From: Brevibacterium jeotgali | Lineage (GTDB): Bacteria > Actinomycetota > Actinomycetes > Actinomycetales > Brevibacteriaceae | Length of the DNA: 64,000 bases | Reading direction: 5' to 3' | NCBI RefSeq assembly: GCF_900169175.1 | Contig: NZ_FXZM01000001.1 | Span: 124,001-188,000 of the forward strand | In this document: piece by piece, positions 1 through 8,404 of the stretch | Position numbering within the stretch: position 1 is the first letter of the stretch | Layout: each line of letters begins with the position of its first letter | Position numbers and translations under genes: made by a program | Notes under the pieces: generated by a model | Told to the model about the DNA's origin: nothing | The model's database searches: none | Seen by the model: the letters and a program-made list of their open reading frames with translations, nothing else

Positions 1-845
1 GTCAGCAGACACCGGTCGCGAGGGTGCTCCCCAGGTGGCGCGAGTGGATGCGCCGCTGGCCGACCCCTGCTGACCTCGCCGCCGCTCCGGCTTCGGACGT
101 GCTCATCGCGTGGGACTCGCTGGGCTATCCGCGTCGAGCGCTCAGACTCCAGGAGACGGCCGCCGCGATCGCGGACCGGCACGGCAACGAGGTCCCCCAC
201 GACGAGGACCGGCTGCTGGCGCTCCCCGGTGTGGGCGCGTACACGGCGGCCGCCGTCACCAGCTTCGCCTACGGCCGCAGGGCAGTCGTCCTCGACGTGA
301 ATGTCCGCCGCGTGCTGGGGCGCGTCTTCGCGGCAGTGGAGCATCGGCCTGCCTCACTGACCGCCGCGGAGAAGCGGTGGGCCCGCGCACTCGTGCCCGC
401 GCAGGACCACGTCGAGTGGAACGCCGGGACGATGGAGCTGGGCGCCCTCGTCTGCACCGCGCGGAACCCCGACTGCGCGCGGTGCCCACTCCTGGACGCA
501 TGCGCCTGGGTCGCCGCCGGGAAGCCCTCGGACCCCACGGTGGTCCGGCGCGCGCAGGCCTGGGCCGGCACGGACCGGCAGCTGCGCGGCGCGATCATGC
601 GGACGCTGCGCACCGCCCACGCCGAGGACGCAGCCGCTGTGCCCACGCACCTGCTCACGGCGGCGACCGCCGCGCTCACGGCAGACGACGCCGAGGCGCT
701 GGCCGCCTACCCGTCGCCCCTGCGGACTGCGATCGGGGCGGTGCGCGACCTCGATGCCGACGGCGCCCGCACCGCCCGGCTCGTCGACGACCTCGTGCGT
801 GACGGGCTCGCCGCACGGGACGACCGGGGGATCCGCCTGCCGTAG
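1..845 (+). CDS. mutY: A/G-specific adenine glycosylase MutY, 5' end cut by window
   Basis: Base-excision repair enzyme that removes adenine mispaired with 8-oxoguanine. The reading frame is open from base 3, starting with QQTPVARV, the conserved adenine-recognition stretch of MutY, so the true start and the N-terminal catalytic Glu lie before the window. Visible parts are the helix-hairpin-helix (LPGVGAYTAAAV), the catalytic Asp in VVLDVNVRR, and the 4Fe-4S cluster loop C-X6-C-X2-C-X5-C (CTARNPDCARCPLLDAC). The protein ends soon after the iron-sulfur domain with roughly 110 further residues and no recognisable Nudix-like 8-oxoG sensor, as in many short actinobacterial MutY proteins. The internal ATG near base 24 is not the start. 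Confidence 0.93.
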   Translation, partial: QQTPVARVLPRWREWMRRWPTPADLAAAPASDVLIAWDSLGYPRRALRLQETAAAIADRHGNEVPHDEDRLLALPGVGAYTAAAVTSFAYGRRAVVLDVNVRRVLGRVFAAVEHRPASLTAAEKRWARALVPAQDHVEWNAGTMELGALVCTARNPDCARCPLLDACAWVAAGKPSDPTVVRRAQAWAGTDRQLRGAIMRTLRTAHAEDAAAVPTHLLTAATAALTADDAEALAAYPSPLRTAIGAVRDLDADGARTARLVDDLVRDGLAARDDRGIRLP

Positions 846-904
846 CCGGCCTCCTCTAGGATGGAGCGCTGAGACGCGGCGGTCCCCCTCCGGGGACGCC
901 GGCC

Positions 905-938
905 TGGCAGCACGACGGAGACATGGCAGCACGACGGA
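905..938. repeat. 15-bp direct repeat before udk
   Basis: TGGCAGCACGACGGA occurs twice, 19 bp apart, directly upstream of the udk start. The second copy ends in the GGAAGG that probably serves as ribosome binding site. It may be a duplication with no function. Confidence 0.6.
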
Positions 939-948
939 AGGGTCGGAC

Positions 949-1563
949 GTGGGAGCGATCGCGGTGGGTGTGGCCGGCGGCACAGGAAGCGGCAAGACGA
1001 CGCTGACCCGGGCCCTGCTGGACCGCTTCGGGAACAGATCGACGGTCCTGTTCATGGACAACTATTACCGTGCCCACACCGGCAGCACGTTCGAGCAGCG
1101 GGCGGCGACGAACTTCGACGCGCCCGAGGCCTTCGACATCGAGCTGATGCACGAGCACATCCAGATGCTGAAGTCCGGCACGCCGATCGAGAGCCCGCTC
1201 TACGACTTCTCCGACCACAACCGGTCGGCGGAGACGCTCACGGTCGATCCGACCCCGGTCCTCATCGTCGAGGGCATCCTGCTCTTCGCGGAGCCCTCGC
1301 TGTGCGACCTGCTGGACATCCGCCTCTTCGTGGACACGGACGCCGACGTGCGCATCCTGCGCCGGATCCGCCGGGACGTCGTCGAGCGGGGCCGCTCCCT
1401 GGAGTCCGTCGAGGCGCAGTACCTGGAGACGGTGAAGCCGATGCACGAGCTCTACGTCGAGCCGTCGAAGCGGAAGGCGGACCTCATCATCCCCGACGGC
1501 GGGCACAACCTCGTCGCACTCGACATGATCATCCACCGCATCAGCCGGGAGTTCTCTGCCTGA
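949..1563 (+). CDS. udk: Uridine kinase-family P-loop kinase
   Basis: Pyrimidine salvage kinase of the uridine kinase/phosphoribulokinase family, which phosphorylates uridine or cytidine. The P-loop GGTGSGKT lies at residues 10-17, followed by DNYYR (substrate loop), NFDAPEAFD, the YDFSDHNR segment and the IVEGILLF strand, all in family order; 204 aa is the normal length. A GTG start is chosen because it lies just before the first strand of the fold and has GGAAGG upstream. The longer open frame beginning near 754 overlaps mutY and has no homologous N-terminus. A strong hairpin follows the stop. Substrate assignment is by family only. Confidence 0.88.
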   Translation: MGAIAVGVAGGTGSGKTTLTRALLDRFGNRSTVLFMDNYYRAHTGSTFEQRAATNFDAPEAFDIELMHEHIQMLKSGTPIESPLYDFSDHNRSAETLTVDPTPVLIVEGILLFAEPSLCDLLDIRLFVDTDADVRILRRIRRDVVERGRSLESVEAQYLETVKPMHELYVEPSKRKADLIIPDGGHNLVALDMIIHRISREFSA

Positions 1564-1596
1564 TCAGAGCTCGCACCCGACCGGGCAGCACACACG

Positions 1597-1631
1597 ACGC
1601 GCCCCGCAGCCTCACCGACTGCGGGGCGCGT
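1597..1631. terminator. Bidirectional hairpin terminator between udk and a winged-helix gene
   Basis: A 13-bp nearly perfect stem (core CGCGCCCCGCAG / CTGCGGGGCGCG) with a 9-nt loop lies between converging genes. There is no long U-tract, as is common in GC-rich actinobacteria. Confidence 0.8.
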
Positions 1632-1649
1632 TCCGTGCGCCCGCTCCCG

Positions 1650-1976
1650 TCACGAGCTCCGTCTGTCGGGAATCCCGGGGTCCGCGATCCGTCGGAGGGC
1701 GTCGAGGTGCCCCCGCCAGCGGACGAGCCCGTCGGAGGTCAGCGAGAGGGTGGTGCGGGGGCGCTTGCCGACGAACGACTTCGTCGCCCTGACGAATCCC
1801 GCCTTCTCCAGTTCCGCGATCTGCTTCGACAGCACCGAGTCGCTCACCTGGAGTTCGTCGCGGAGGTCGCCGAACGCCACCTTCTCCACCGACGCGAGTG
1901 CCGCGACGAGCGAGAACCGGACGGGGTGGGCGAGAGACGAGTCGAGCGCGAACCGGGGGTGCTGGGGCGCGCTCAC
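1650..1976 (-). CDS. Winged-helix transcriptional regulator (ArsR/MarR-like, HTH_34 type)
   Basis: A 108-residue, single-domain winged-helix DNA-binding protein. The recognition region SDSVLSKQIAELEKAGFV lies near residues 44-62 and the wing KRPRTTLSLTSDG follows. No cysteine pairs for metal sensing are present. It is translated after the membrane gene upstream, with an ATGA start/stop overlap, so both come from one mRNA. In this family the regulator usually controls its own operon and the ligand is unknown. A repeated motif upstream of the operon (GCAWGYACTTTC, twice) is the likely operator; that is inference. Confidence 0.82.
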   Translation of the reverse strand: MSAPQHPRFALDSSLAHPVRFSLVAALASVEKVAFGDLRDELQVSDSVLSKQIAELEKAGFVRATKSFVGKRPRTTLSLTSDGLVRWRGHLDALRRIADPGIPDRRSS

Positions 1977-2500
1977 GGCGCCTCCCCGTCCACGACGGCG
2001 CTCTGCGCGGCCTCCTCCTCGGCCTGTGCGGTCCGCGTGCGCTTCGCCTCCGTCGCCGCGGCGATCATGAAGAGCACGAGGAAGAGCGGTGCGAGCACGA
2101 GGGCCGCGGACGAATCCCCCAGCAGCATGGACGCCGCCCAGAGGACGCCCCAGGACCCCATGTAGATCAACCAGCGCGTGGCCAGCCCTCGCCGCAGGGG
2201 CCTGCGGAAGAGGAACGGGACGATGATCGCGACGAAGACCCAGGCCATCGCCATGAGGGTGACGGCGAGCGGTGCGTTGAACGTGGAGCCCGGGATCATC
2301 CGCGCAGCGAGGTGCACGCCCAGGGTCGCCATGGTGCCGGTCGCGCAGAGGATCGCGAACGAGATGAGGACGGACGGCACCGCCTCAGGCGTCCGGTGAC
2401 CGATCCGGGCGGCGTCGGCGAGCATCCGCCGCGCCTCCTCGGGTGTGGGCCGGTCGCCGCCGCGGTCCCCCGTCGGCAGGCTGTCGCTGTGGGTGTCCAT
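1973..2500 (-). CDS. Four-helix membrane protein paired with winged-helix regulator
   Basis: A 175-aa protein with a hydrophilic N-terminus and about four predicted membrane helices (near residues 43-65, 77-98, 107-126 and 132-149), ending in an acidic cytoplasmic tail. No catalytic motif is visible. AAGGAG lies 8 bases before the ATG start. It is first in a two-gene operon with the winged-helix regulator. Such pairs are frequent in Actinobacteria but uncharacterised; a sensor, anti-regulator or stress-induced membrane protein would all fit. I do not assign a function. Confidence 0.75.
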   Translation of the reverse strand: MDTHSDSLPTGDRGGDRPTPEEARRMLADAARIGHRTPEAVPSVLISFAILCATGTMATLGVHLAARMIPGSTFNAPLAVTLMAMAWVFVAIIVPFLFRRPLRRGLATRWLIYMGSWGVLWAASMLLGDSSAALVLAPLFLVLFMIAAATEAKRTRTAQAEEEAAQSAVVDGEAP

Positions 2501-2599
2501 CGGACTGCTCCTTGCTTCATGGTCGTCCCGAGCCCCGTGAGGAGGGCTGCGGCTTCATCGATCGACCGGTTCCTGCAGAACGTCGATGTGTCCAGTGAA

Positions 2600-2630
2600 G
2601 CATGCACTTTCCATGATGGCAAGTACTTTC
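2600..2630 (-). promoter_or_regulatory. Tandem candidate operator of the winged-helix operon
   Basis: GCATGCACTTTC (2600-2611) and GCAAGTACTTTC (2619-2630) are direct repeats differing at two positions and starting 19 bp apart, about two helical turns. The second also contains the inverted repeat GCAAG-N6-CTTGC and the palindrome AAGTACTT. They lie about 100-130 bp upstream of the operon start. Confidence 0.5.
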
Positions 2631-2674
2631 TTGCTGGAAGGCAGTCGCGGATGCGCCTCGCGTGCGAAGCGTGC

Positions 2675-2716
2675 GGTCCACAGCATCCGGTTCACAGCAT
2701 CCAGTTCACAGCGTGC
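2675..2716. repeat. 14-bp tandem repeat, three copies
   Basis: Three adjacent units: GGTCCACAGCATCC, GGTTCACAGCATCC and AGTTCACAGCGTGC. The last unit contains the argA stop codon, so the array extends the 3' end of argA into the gap before the winged-helix operon. Confidence 0.75.
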
Positions 2717-3272
2717 GGAGCATCCTCGAGTTCCCGAGCGTGTTCGGCTTGACCCGCGCGAGGTCCAGGAACTCCGCGGTACCCTCGTCCCGCGAGTGGA
2801 GGAGCTCGACGTAGACCTCCGGCGCCACCGGTGTGCCCTCGATCACCTCGAAGCCCAGCGAGGAGAAGAAGTCGGTCTCGAACGTGAGGCAGAAGACCCG
2901 CTTCGCGCCCAGCACGCGCGCGTCCGCGAGCACCTGCTCGACGAGCGTCCTCCCGATCCCGCGCCCGCGGTAGGCGGGGCTGGTCGCGATGGTCCGGACC
3001 TCGGCGACGTCCGACCAGATGAGGTGGCAGGCGGCACAGCCCGCCAGGACCTCGCTCCCGTCGTCCTGCAGCTCGAGCACGAGCCAGAACTCATGGATGC
3101 CCTCGAAGTAGTCGACGCGCTCCTTGGGCACGAGGATGCGCGCATCGACCATCGGGGCGACGAGCTCCACGATGGCGGGGACGTCCGCCGCCCTCGCCCG
3201 CCGCAGGATCAGGCCATCGCCGAGGGGGTAGGGACGGTACTGGTCGCTCGCGCGCTCTGCTGCAGTCGTCAT
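2706..3272 (-). CDS. argA: GNAT acetyltransferase, L-glutamate N-acetyltransferase (Rv2747-like ArgA)
   Basis: Probably acetylates L-glutamate with acetyl-CoA, the first step of arginine synthesis. The 188-aa single GNAT domain has the acetyl-CoA loop RGRGIG (residues 102-107). It carries long stretches typical of mycobacterial Rv2747: EFWLV, IWSDVAEVRT, FCLTFETDFF, GFEVIEGTPV and the C-terminal EFLDLARVKPNTLGNSRML. The ATG chosen gives an N-terminus shortly before the first strand; a longer open frame upstream has no family match. A terminator hairpin separates it from clpC. Assignment rests on remembered family similarity. Confidence 0.82.
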   Translation of the reverse strand: MTTAAERASDQYRPYPLGDGLILRRARAADVPAIVELVAPMVDARILVPKERVDYFEGIHEFWLVLELQDDGSEVLAGCAACHLIWSDVAEVRTIATSPAYRGRGIGRTLVEQVLADARVLGAKRVFCLTFETDFFSSLGFEVIEGTPVAPEVYVELLHSRDEGTAEFLDLARVKPNTLGNSRMLRTL

Positions 3273-3329
3273 CCCACCATTCAACACCGTGGACGAGTGC
3301 TGCGACGAACCATCCGCCCCGGCACGACG

Positions 3330-3366
3330 AAGCGGCGGGCCGGACTCCTCGTCCGACCCGCCGCTT
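3330..3366 (-). terminator. clpC terminator hairpin
   Basis: A perfect 10-bp stem AAGCGGCGGG / CCCGCCGCTT continues inward with GGAC/GTCC around a short loop. It lies immediately downstream of the clpC stop. Confidence 0.85.
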
Positions 3367-3393
3367 CCACCGAGCAGGCGCCTGCGCGCTCCG

Positions 3394-6003
3394 TCAGCGC
3401 TCCGGCGGAACCTCCGCGGTGGCCTGCGCCTCCGCCTCTGCTCCCCCGCCGTCGCCCGACGATCCGGGGCTGTTCGCCACGCCCGCCTCCGGGATCGCCC
3501 CGGAGCCGTCTTCGTCGGTGCCGTAGACCGCGCCGACCCGCTCGAGGACGCGCGCGTCCTCCTCACCCCTGAAGGTGAAGACCGCGTCGATGCCGGTGCC
3601 TTCGACATCGACGTGCACGCGCTGACCCGAATGCAGCTCGTCGAACAGGATGCGCTCCGAGAGCTGGTCCTCGATCTCCTGCTGGATCGTGCGACGCAGC
3701 GGTCGCGCGCCCAGCACCGGATCGTAGCCGCGCTCCGACAGCAGCTCCTTGGCCGCGTCGGTGAGCTCGACGGACATGCCCTGAGCGGCCAGACGCGTGT
3801 CCAGGCGCTCGACGAACAGGTCGACGATCGTGAGGATCTCCGACTTCGCGAGCTGCGGGAAGACGATCGTGTCGTCCACGCGGTTGAGGAACTCCGGGCG
3901 GAAGTGCTGCTTGAGCTCTTCGTTGACCCGCTGCTTCATCCGCGTGTAGTCGATCGACGGATCGCCCTCGACCTGGAAGCCCATCTGCTGGGTCTTCGCG
4001 ATGTCCTTCGTCCCGAGGTTCGTGGTCATGATGATGATGGTGTTCTTGAAGTCCACCTCACGACCCTGCGAATCCGTCAGACGTCCGTCCTCGAGGATCT
4101 GCAGCAGCGAGTTGAAGATGTCCTGATGGGCCTTCTCCACCTCGTCGAACAGCACGACGGAGAACGGACGCCTCCGGACCTTCTCCGTCAGCTGGCCGCC
4201 CTCTTCGTAGCCGACGTAGCCGGGGGGCGAGCCGAAGAGGCGGGAGACGGTGTGCTTCTCCGCGTACTCCGACATGTCGAGCGTGATGAGGGAGTCCTCG
4301 TCGCCGAACAAGAACTCCGCCAATGCCTTCGCGAGCTCCGTCTTGCCGACGCCCGTGGGGCCGGCGAAGATGAACGATCCCGAGGGCCGCTTGGGATCCT
4401 TGAGGCCCGCACGGGTGCGGCGGATCGCCCGGGAGACGGACTTGATCGCCTCGTCCTGGCCGATGACCCGCTTGTGCAGCTCATCCTCCATCCGCAGCAG
4501 ACGCGAGGACTCCTCTTCGGTGAGCTTGAAGACCGGGATGCCCGTGGACTGCGCCAGGACCTCCGCGATGAGCTCCTCATCGACGACGGCCGCGCCCTTG
4601 TCGCCGGCCTTCCAGGTCTTCTCGCGCTCCTCCTTCTGCTTCGTGAGCGCCATCTCCGCGTCCCGCTCGGACTGCGCGAGGCTGAAGTCCTGGGCGTCGA
4701 TCGCGGCCTCCTTGCGGCGGCGCGCGTCGAGGATCTGGTCCTCCAGCTCCTTGAGCTCCGGCGGCGACGACATCCGCGAGATCCGCAGCCTGGCTCCGGC
4801 CTCGTCGATCAGGTCGATCGCCTTGTCCGGCAGGAAGCGGTCGTTGATGTAGCGGTCGGAGAGATTCACCGATGCGGCCAGCGCGCCGTCCGTGATCGTC
4901 ACCTTGTGGTGCGCCTCGTACTTGTCGCGCAGGCCCTTCATGATGAGGACGGAGTCCGCGAGAGTGGGCTCCGGCACCTGGATCGGCTGGAAGCGGCGCT
5001 CGAGGGCCGCGTCCTTCTCGATGTTCTTCCGGTACTCGTCGAGCGTCGTCGCACCGATCGTCTGCAGCTCACCGCGGGCGAGCATGGGCTTGAGGATGCT
5101 CGCCGCATCGATCGCGCCCTCTGCGGCACCCGCACCGACCAGAGTGTGGATCTCATCGATGAACAGGATGATGTCCCCTCGCGTGCGGATCTCCTTGAGG
5201 ACCTTCTTCAGCCGCTCCTCGAAGTCGCCCCGGTAGCGGGAACCCGCGACCAGCGACCCGAGGTCGAGCGTGTACAGCTGCTTGTCCTCGAGCGGTTCGG
5301 GGACCTCGAGGTTCACGATGGCCTGCGCGAGTCCCTCGACGACGCTCGTCTTGCCCACACCGGGTTCACCGATGAGCACCGGATTGTTCTTCGTCCGGCG
5401 GGACAGCACCTGCATGACGCGCTGCATCTGCAGCTCGCGTCCGACGACGGGGTCGAGCTTGCCCTCCCGCGCCGCGGCGGTGAGGTTCGTGCCGAACTGG
5501 TCCAGCACGAGCGACCCGGACGGAGTCCCCTCTTCCCGCGCACCGGTGGAGGCGGGCTCCTTGCCCTGGTAGCCGGAGAGGAGCTTGATGACCTCCTGGC
5601 GCACACGCGCCAGATCGGCTCCGAGCTTGACGAGGACCTGTGCGGCCACGCCTTCGCCCTCGCGGATGAGACCCAGCAGGATGTGCTCCGTGCCGATGTA
5701 GCTGTGACCGAGCTGCAGCGCTTCGCGCAGGCTCAGCTCGAGGACCTTCTTCGCGCGCGGGGTGAAGGGGATGTGCCCCGACGGAGCCTGCTGGCCCTCG
5801 CCGATGATCTCCGTGACCTGCTCGCGGACCTGCTCGAGGGAGATCCCCATCCCTTCGAGTGCCTTCGCGGCGACGCCCTCACCCTCGTGGATGAGACCGA
5901 GCAGGATGTGCTCGGTGCCGATGTAGTTGTGCTTGAGGAGCTTCGCCTCTTCTTGCGCGAGCACGACGACGCGCCTGGCCCGGTCGGTGAACCGTTCGAA
6001 CAT
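3394..6003 (-). CDS. clpC: ATP-dependent Clp protease ATPase subunit ClpC
   Basis: Class I AAA+ unfoldase that feeds substrates to ClpP. Order: two Clp-N repeats (residues 1-145, each with [12 protein letters not shown]), NBD1 with Walker A GEPGVGKT (212-219) and Walker [10 protein letters not shown] (278-286), a UVR/coiled-coil middle domain (about 410-465), NBD2 with GPTGVGKT (548-555), and a C-terminal D2-small domain. At 869 aa it is full length, with the short acidic, glycine-rich tail usual in actinobacteria. ATG start with GAGGAGG upstream. It has its own promoter region with a 21-bp repeated palindrome that resembles ClgR sites, and its own terminator. Confidence 0.97.
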   Translation of the reverse strand: MFERFTDRARRVVVLAQEEAKLLKHNYIGTEHILLGLIHEGEGVAAKALEGMGISLEQVREQVTEIIGEGQQAPSGHIPFTPRAKKVLELSLREALQLGHSYIGTEHILLGLIREGEGVAAQVLVKLGADLARVRQEVIKLLSGYQGKEPASTGAREEGTPSGSLVLDQFGTNLTAAAREGKLDPVVGRELQMQRVMQVLSRRTKNNPVLIGEPGVGKTSVVEGLAQAIVNLEVPEPLEDKQLYTLDLGSLVAGSRYRGDFEERLKKVLKEIRTRGDIILFIDEIHTLVGAGAAEGAIDAASILKPMLARGELQTIGATTLDEYRKNIEKDAALERRFQPIQVPEPTLADSVLIMKGLRDKYEAHHKVTITDGALAASVNLSDRYINDRFLPDKAIDLIDEAGARLRISRMSSPPELKELEDQILDARRRKEAAIDAQDFSLAQSERDAEMALTKQKEEREKTWKAGDKGAAVVDEELIAEVLAQSTGIPVFKLTEEESSRLLRMEDELHKRVIGQDEAIKSVSRAIRRTRAGLKDPKRPSGSFIFAGPTGVGKTELAKALAEFLFGDEDSLITLDMSEYAEKHTVSRLFGSPPGYVGYEEGGQLTEKVRRRPFSVVLFDEVEKAHQDIFNSLLQILEDGRLTDSQGREVDFKNTIIIMTTNLGTKDIAKTQQMGFQVEGDPSIDYTRMKQRVNEELKQHFRPEFLNRVDDTIVFPQLAKSEILTIVDLFVERLDTRLAAQGMSVELTDAAKELLSERGYDPVLGARPLRRTIQQEIEDQLSERILFDELHSGQRVHVDVEGTGIDAVFTFRGEEDARVLERVGAVYGTDEDGSGAIPEAGVANSPGSSGDGGGAEAEAQATAEVPPER

Positions 6004-6033
6004 GATGGTCCTCCTCGTGTCTGATTGCTATGC

Positions 6034-6039
6034 ACTCTA
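6034..6039 (-). promoter_or_regulatory. clpC: Candidate -10 of clpC
   Basis: TAGAGT on the minus strand lies about 30 bp before the clpC ATG, leaving room for the GAGGAGG ribosome binding site. No convincing -35 is seen, as expected if an activator helps. Confidence 0.4.
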
Positions 6040-6067
6040 ACCACGCGGAGGGGCCTTCTATTGCGGT

Positions 6068-6106
6068 GTTCGCCCTGAGCCGAACGGTGTTCGCCGTGAG
6101 CCGAAG
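6068..6106 (-). promoter_or_regulatory. Two ClgR-like operators upstream of clpC
   Basis: GTTCGCCCTGAGCCGAAC and GTTCGCCGTGAGCCGAAG are imperfect palindromes repeated with 21-bp periodicity, 65-105 bp upstream of clpC. ClgR, the actinobacterial activator of clp genes, binds sites of the form CGC-N5-GCG within GTTCGC..GCGAAC-like palindromes. Here the right half reads GCCGAA, so the match is close but not exact. Confidence 0.55.
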
Positions 6107-6171
6107 AATGTGGACGCGGAGCGACTCGCAGCGCGCCCTCGGGTGCAGATGCCCCGGCCGTGGGCACGCGA

Positions 6172-6217
6172 AAGCGCCCCGACCGCGGTGGGTTCTCCAG
6201 CTCTGGTCGGGGCGCTT
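6172..6217 (-). terminator. lsr2 terminator
   Basis: A perfect 13-bp stem AAGCGCCCCGACC / GGTCGGGGCGCTT with a 20-nt loop directly after the lsr2 stop. It would end the long fol-lysS-lsr2 transcript before clpC. Confidence 0.85.
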
Positions 6218-6226
6218 GCGGGGATG

Positions 6227-6559
6227 TCAGTGCGCTGCGTGGTACTCGTCGATGATCGCCTGCGAGATGCGGCCGCGCTCGGAGACCTGCTTGCCCTCGC
6301 CCTTGGCCCATTCGCGGATCTTCGCGTTGATGTTGCTGTCCTGTCCGCCGGAGGAACGGCGCGGACGCCCCGCCCGCTGGGTCGCGGCGACCCGACGGGC
6401 CTTCGCGATGTACGGGGCGAAGGCCTCGCGCAGCTTCTCCGCGTTCTCGTCTGACAGCTCGATCTCGTATGTTCCCTGGTCGAGCCCGAAGCGGACGGTC
6501 TCCGTCGCTTCAGTGCCGTCGATGTCGTCAGTCAGGACGACCTTCATTTCGCGTGCCAT
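6227..6559 (-). CDS. lsr2: Nucleoid-associated protein Lsr2
   Basis: A 110-aa xenogeneic silencer and DNA-bridging protein of actinobacteria, functionally like H-NS. The N-terminal dimerisation part (VVLTDDIDGTEATETVRF) and the C-terminal DNA-binding part with the RGR motif that inserts in AT-rich minor grooves (SERGRISQAIIDEYHAAH) are both clear, with a basic linker AGRPRRS between. The ATG start has GAGGAG upstream and lies inside the 3' end of the preceding small membrane gene (32-bp overlap), suggesting coupled translation. In an even, GC-rich window like this one there are no obvious AT-rich targets. Confidence 0.96.
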   Translation of the reverse strand: MAREMKVVLTDDIDGTEATETVRFGLDQGTYEIELSDENAEKLREAFAPYIAKARRVAATQRAGRPRRSSGGQDSNINAKIREWAKGEGKQVSERGRISQAIIDEYHAAH

Positions 6560-6755
6560 GCGGGTGATTCTCCTCTGCGACACCGGTGGAGGACTCGTGA
6601 TCCTCCGCCGTCTCTTCGCTGTCCATTTGTCGGTAGTACCGCTCCATCTCCTCACGCTCGACCGAATCCGAACGGAGAATCCCTCGCATGACGTACCAGA
6701 ACAGCAGTCCGACACCGATCGAGGGAAGGAGGACCTTGATGTACTCCATGAACAC
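6528..6755 (-). CDS. Small single-helix membrane protein between lysS and lsr2
   Basis: A 75-residue protein with one N-terminal membrane helix (about residues 5-24) followed by a charged, acidic cytoplasmic tail starting REEMERYYRQMD. It looks genuine because the helix/charged-tail pattern is protein-like, AAAAGG precedes the start, and the gene bridges lysS and lsr2 in the same direction, overlapping lsr2 by 32 bp. Start could be GTG at 6755 or the ATG two codons later. Function unknown; similar small proteins occur next to lysS/lsr2 in Micrococcales as far as I recall. Confidence 0.7.
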   Translation of the reverse strand: MFMEYIKVLLPSIGVGLLFWYVMRGILRSDSVEREEMERYYRQMDSEETAEDHESSTGVAEENHPHGTRNEGRPD

Positions 6756-6823
6756 ACTACCTTTTCTTCATCGGAATGCGCACCCTCATCGGGTCACCCA
6801 CAACGGCACGCACGCATTTCATG

Positions 6824-8335
6824 TCATTCGGAGAGCGGCTTGACCAGAGGAAAGAGAATCGTCTCGCGGATACCCAGGCCCGTGAGAGCCATGAGGAGGC
6901 GATCGATTCCCATTCCCATTCCGCCCGCCGGGGGCATTCCGTATTCCATCGCCGTGAGGAAATCCTCATCGACGCGCATCGCCTCGTCGTCGCCCGCAGC
7001 CGCATCGCGCGCCTGCGCCTCGAAGCGCTCCCGCTGGACAACGGGGTCGTTGAGCTCGGAGTAGCCCGTCGCCAACTCGAACCCGCGCACGTAGAGGTCC
7101 CATTTCTCCACGATGCCCGGATCGTTCCGGTCACTCTTCGTGAGGGGGGAGGTGTCCACGGGGAACCCGGTGACGAATGTGGGCTCGTGGAGCTCATCAG
7201 CGTGGAAATGCTCCCACATCTCCTCGATGTACTTCCCGTGCAGCCGGAATACGCCTTCGAGATCGATATCGTGCTGACGCGCAAGCGCTTCGAGCTCCTC
7301 CACCGATGTATCGGATGTCACAGTGACACCGAGCTTCTCGGAGAGTGATTCATACATGCGGATGACTCGCCATTCACCGCCGAGATCGTATGTCGAACCA
7401 TCCGCGAGCGTGACGACATGAGAACCATATGCATCAAGGGCCGCGTTCTGCACAAGTGTCTTCGTCAGTTCGCCGATTGATCGAAAATCGCCGTATGCCT
7501 CATAGGCCTCGAGCATCGCGAACTCCGGGGAGTGCGTGGAATCAGCGCCTTCATTCCGGAAATTCCTATTGATCTCGAAGACATTGTCCAGTCCGCCCAC
7601 GAGCGCTCGCTTGAGGAAGAGCTCCGGTGCGATGCGCAGATACAGCTCCATGTCATACGCATTGATGTGGGTGCTGAAGGGCCGGGCCGCGGCGCCGCCG
7701 TGGATGGTCTGAAGCATCGGTGTCTCGATCTCCATGTATCCGCGGTCGTCGAACGTCCGACGCAGCGACTTCATGACGTCTGCACGGACGCGGACGTTCT
7801 CACGCGCCTGCTCACGGGTGATGAGGTCGATATAGCGCTGCCGCATCCGGGTCTCATCCGTGAGCTCGGCGTGCAGTGTCGGAAGGGGACGCAGCGCCTT
7901 CGAAGCGAGGGCCCAGTCGTCGGCCATGATGGACAGTTCGCCGCGCTTCGACATGATGACGCGTCCGTGCAGGAACACGTGATCACCCAGGTCGACGTCG
8001 TGCTTCCACCGGTCGAGGCTCTCCTGGCCGACCTCCGCGAGGGAGAGCATCCCCTGCAGACGAGTGCCGTCGCCGGCCTGGAGAGTCACGAAGCACAGCT
8101 TGCCGGTGTTGCGCTGGAAGACCACCCGTCCCGCGACGCCGACGATATCGTCCGTCTCCTGCCCGGCCTCGAGGTCCGGGTGCGCTGCGCGCACTCCCGC
8201 GAGGGTGTGGGTGCGTCCCACCGCGACAGGGTACGGCGATCGCCCCTCTCCGAGCATCTGCTCACGCTTGTCCTTGCGGATGCGCAACTGCTCCGGATCG
8301 TCGTGGTCATGGGGCTGGGGCTGGGTCTGCGGCAT
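6824..8335 (-). CDS. lysS: Lysyl-tRNA synthetase, class II
   Basis: Charges tRNA-Lys. The 503-aa protein has the N-terminal OB-fold anticodon domain (about 60-165) and the class II core: motif 1 in the helix starting [14 protein letters not shown] with METP, motif 2 [14 protein letters not shown], and motif 3 [11 protein letters not shown] near the C-terminus. The lysine-pocket sequence [10 protein letters not shown] is present. Most of the gene is in the long minus-strand operon, 69 bp after the DUF2520 gene. The 3' half looks somewhat less GC-rich than its neighbours, but the protein is intact. Confidence 0.97.
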   Translation of the reverse strand: MPQTQPQPHDHDDPEQLRIRKDKREQMLGEGRSPYPVAVGRTHTLAGVRAAHPDLEAGQETDDIVGVAGRVVFQRNTGKLCFVTLQAGDGTRLQGMLSLAEVGQESLDRWKHDVDLGDHVFLHGRVIMSKRGELSIMADDWALASKALRPLPTLHAELTDETRMRQRYIDLITREQARENVRVRADVMKSLRRTFDDRGYMEIETPMLQTIHGGAAARPFSTHINAYDMELYLRIAPELFLKRALVGGLDNVFEINRNFRNEGADSTHSPEFAMLEAYEAYGDFRSIGELTKTLVQNAALDAYGSHVVTLADGSTYDLGGEWRVIRMYESLSEKLGVTVTSDTSVEELEALARQHDIDLEGVFRLHGKYIEEMWEHFHADELHEPTFVTGFPVDTSPLTKSDRNDPGIVEKWDLYVRGFELATGYSELNDPVVQRERFEAQARDAAAGDDEAMRVDEDFLTAMEYGMPPAGGMGMGIDRLLMALTGLGIRETILFPLVKPLSE

Positions 8336-8404
8336 GGGCCCAAGGCTACCGCGCGGCTCCTGTCGCGCGGAAAACGAGCCGTCGGGCCCAAGGTCCTGCA
8401 GGCC

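Noticed and set aside
3289-6024. 911-codon open frame on plus opposite clpC
   Set aside because: It is antisense to a clear ClpC gene; long antisense frames are normal at this GC content and its residues (Arg/Leu/Asp/Glu rich) match no family.
6756-7700. Foreign origin of the lower-GC lysS 3' half
   Set aside because: The protein is intact and normal throughout, and the drop in GC is slight; transfer is not supported without codon statistics.
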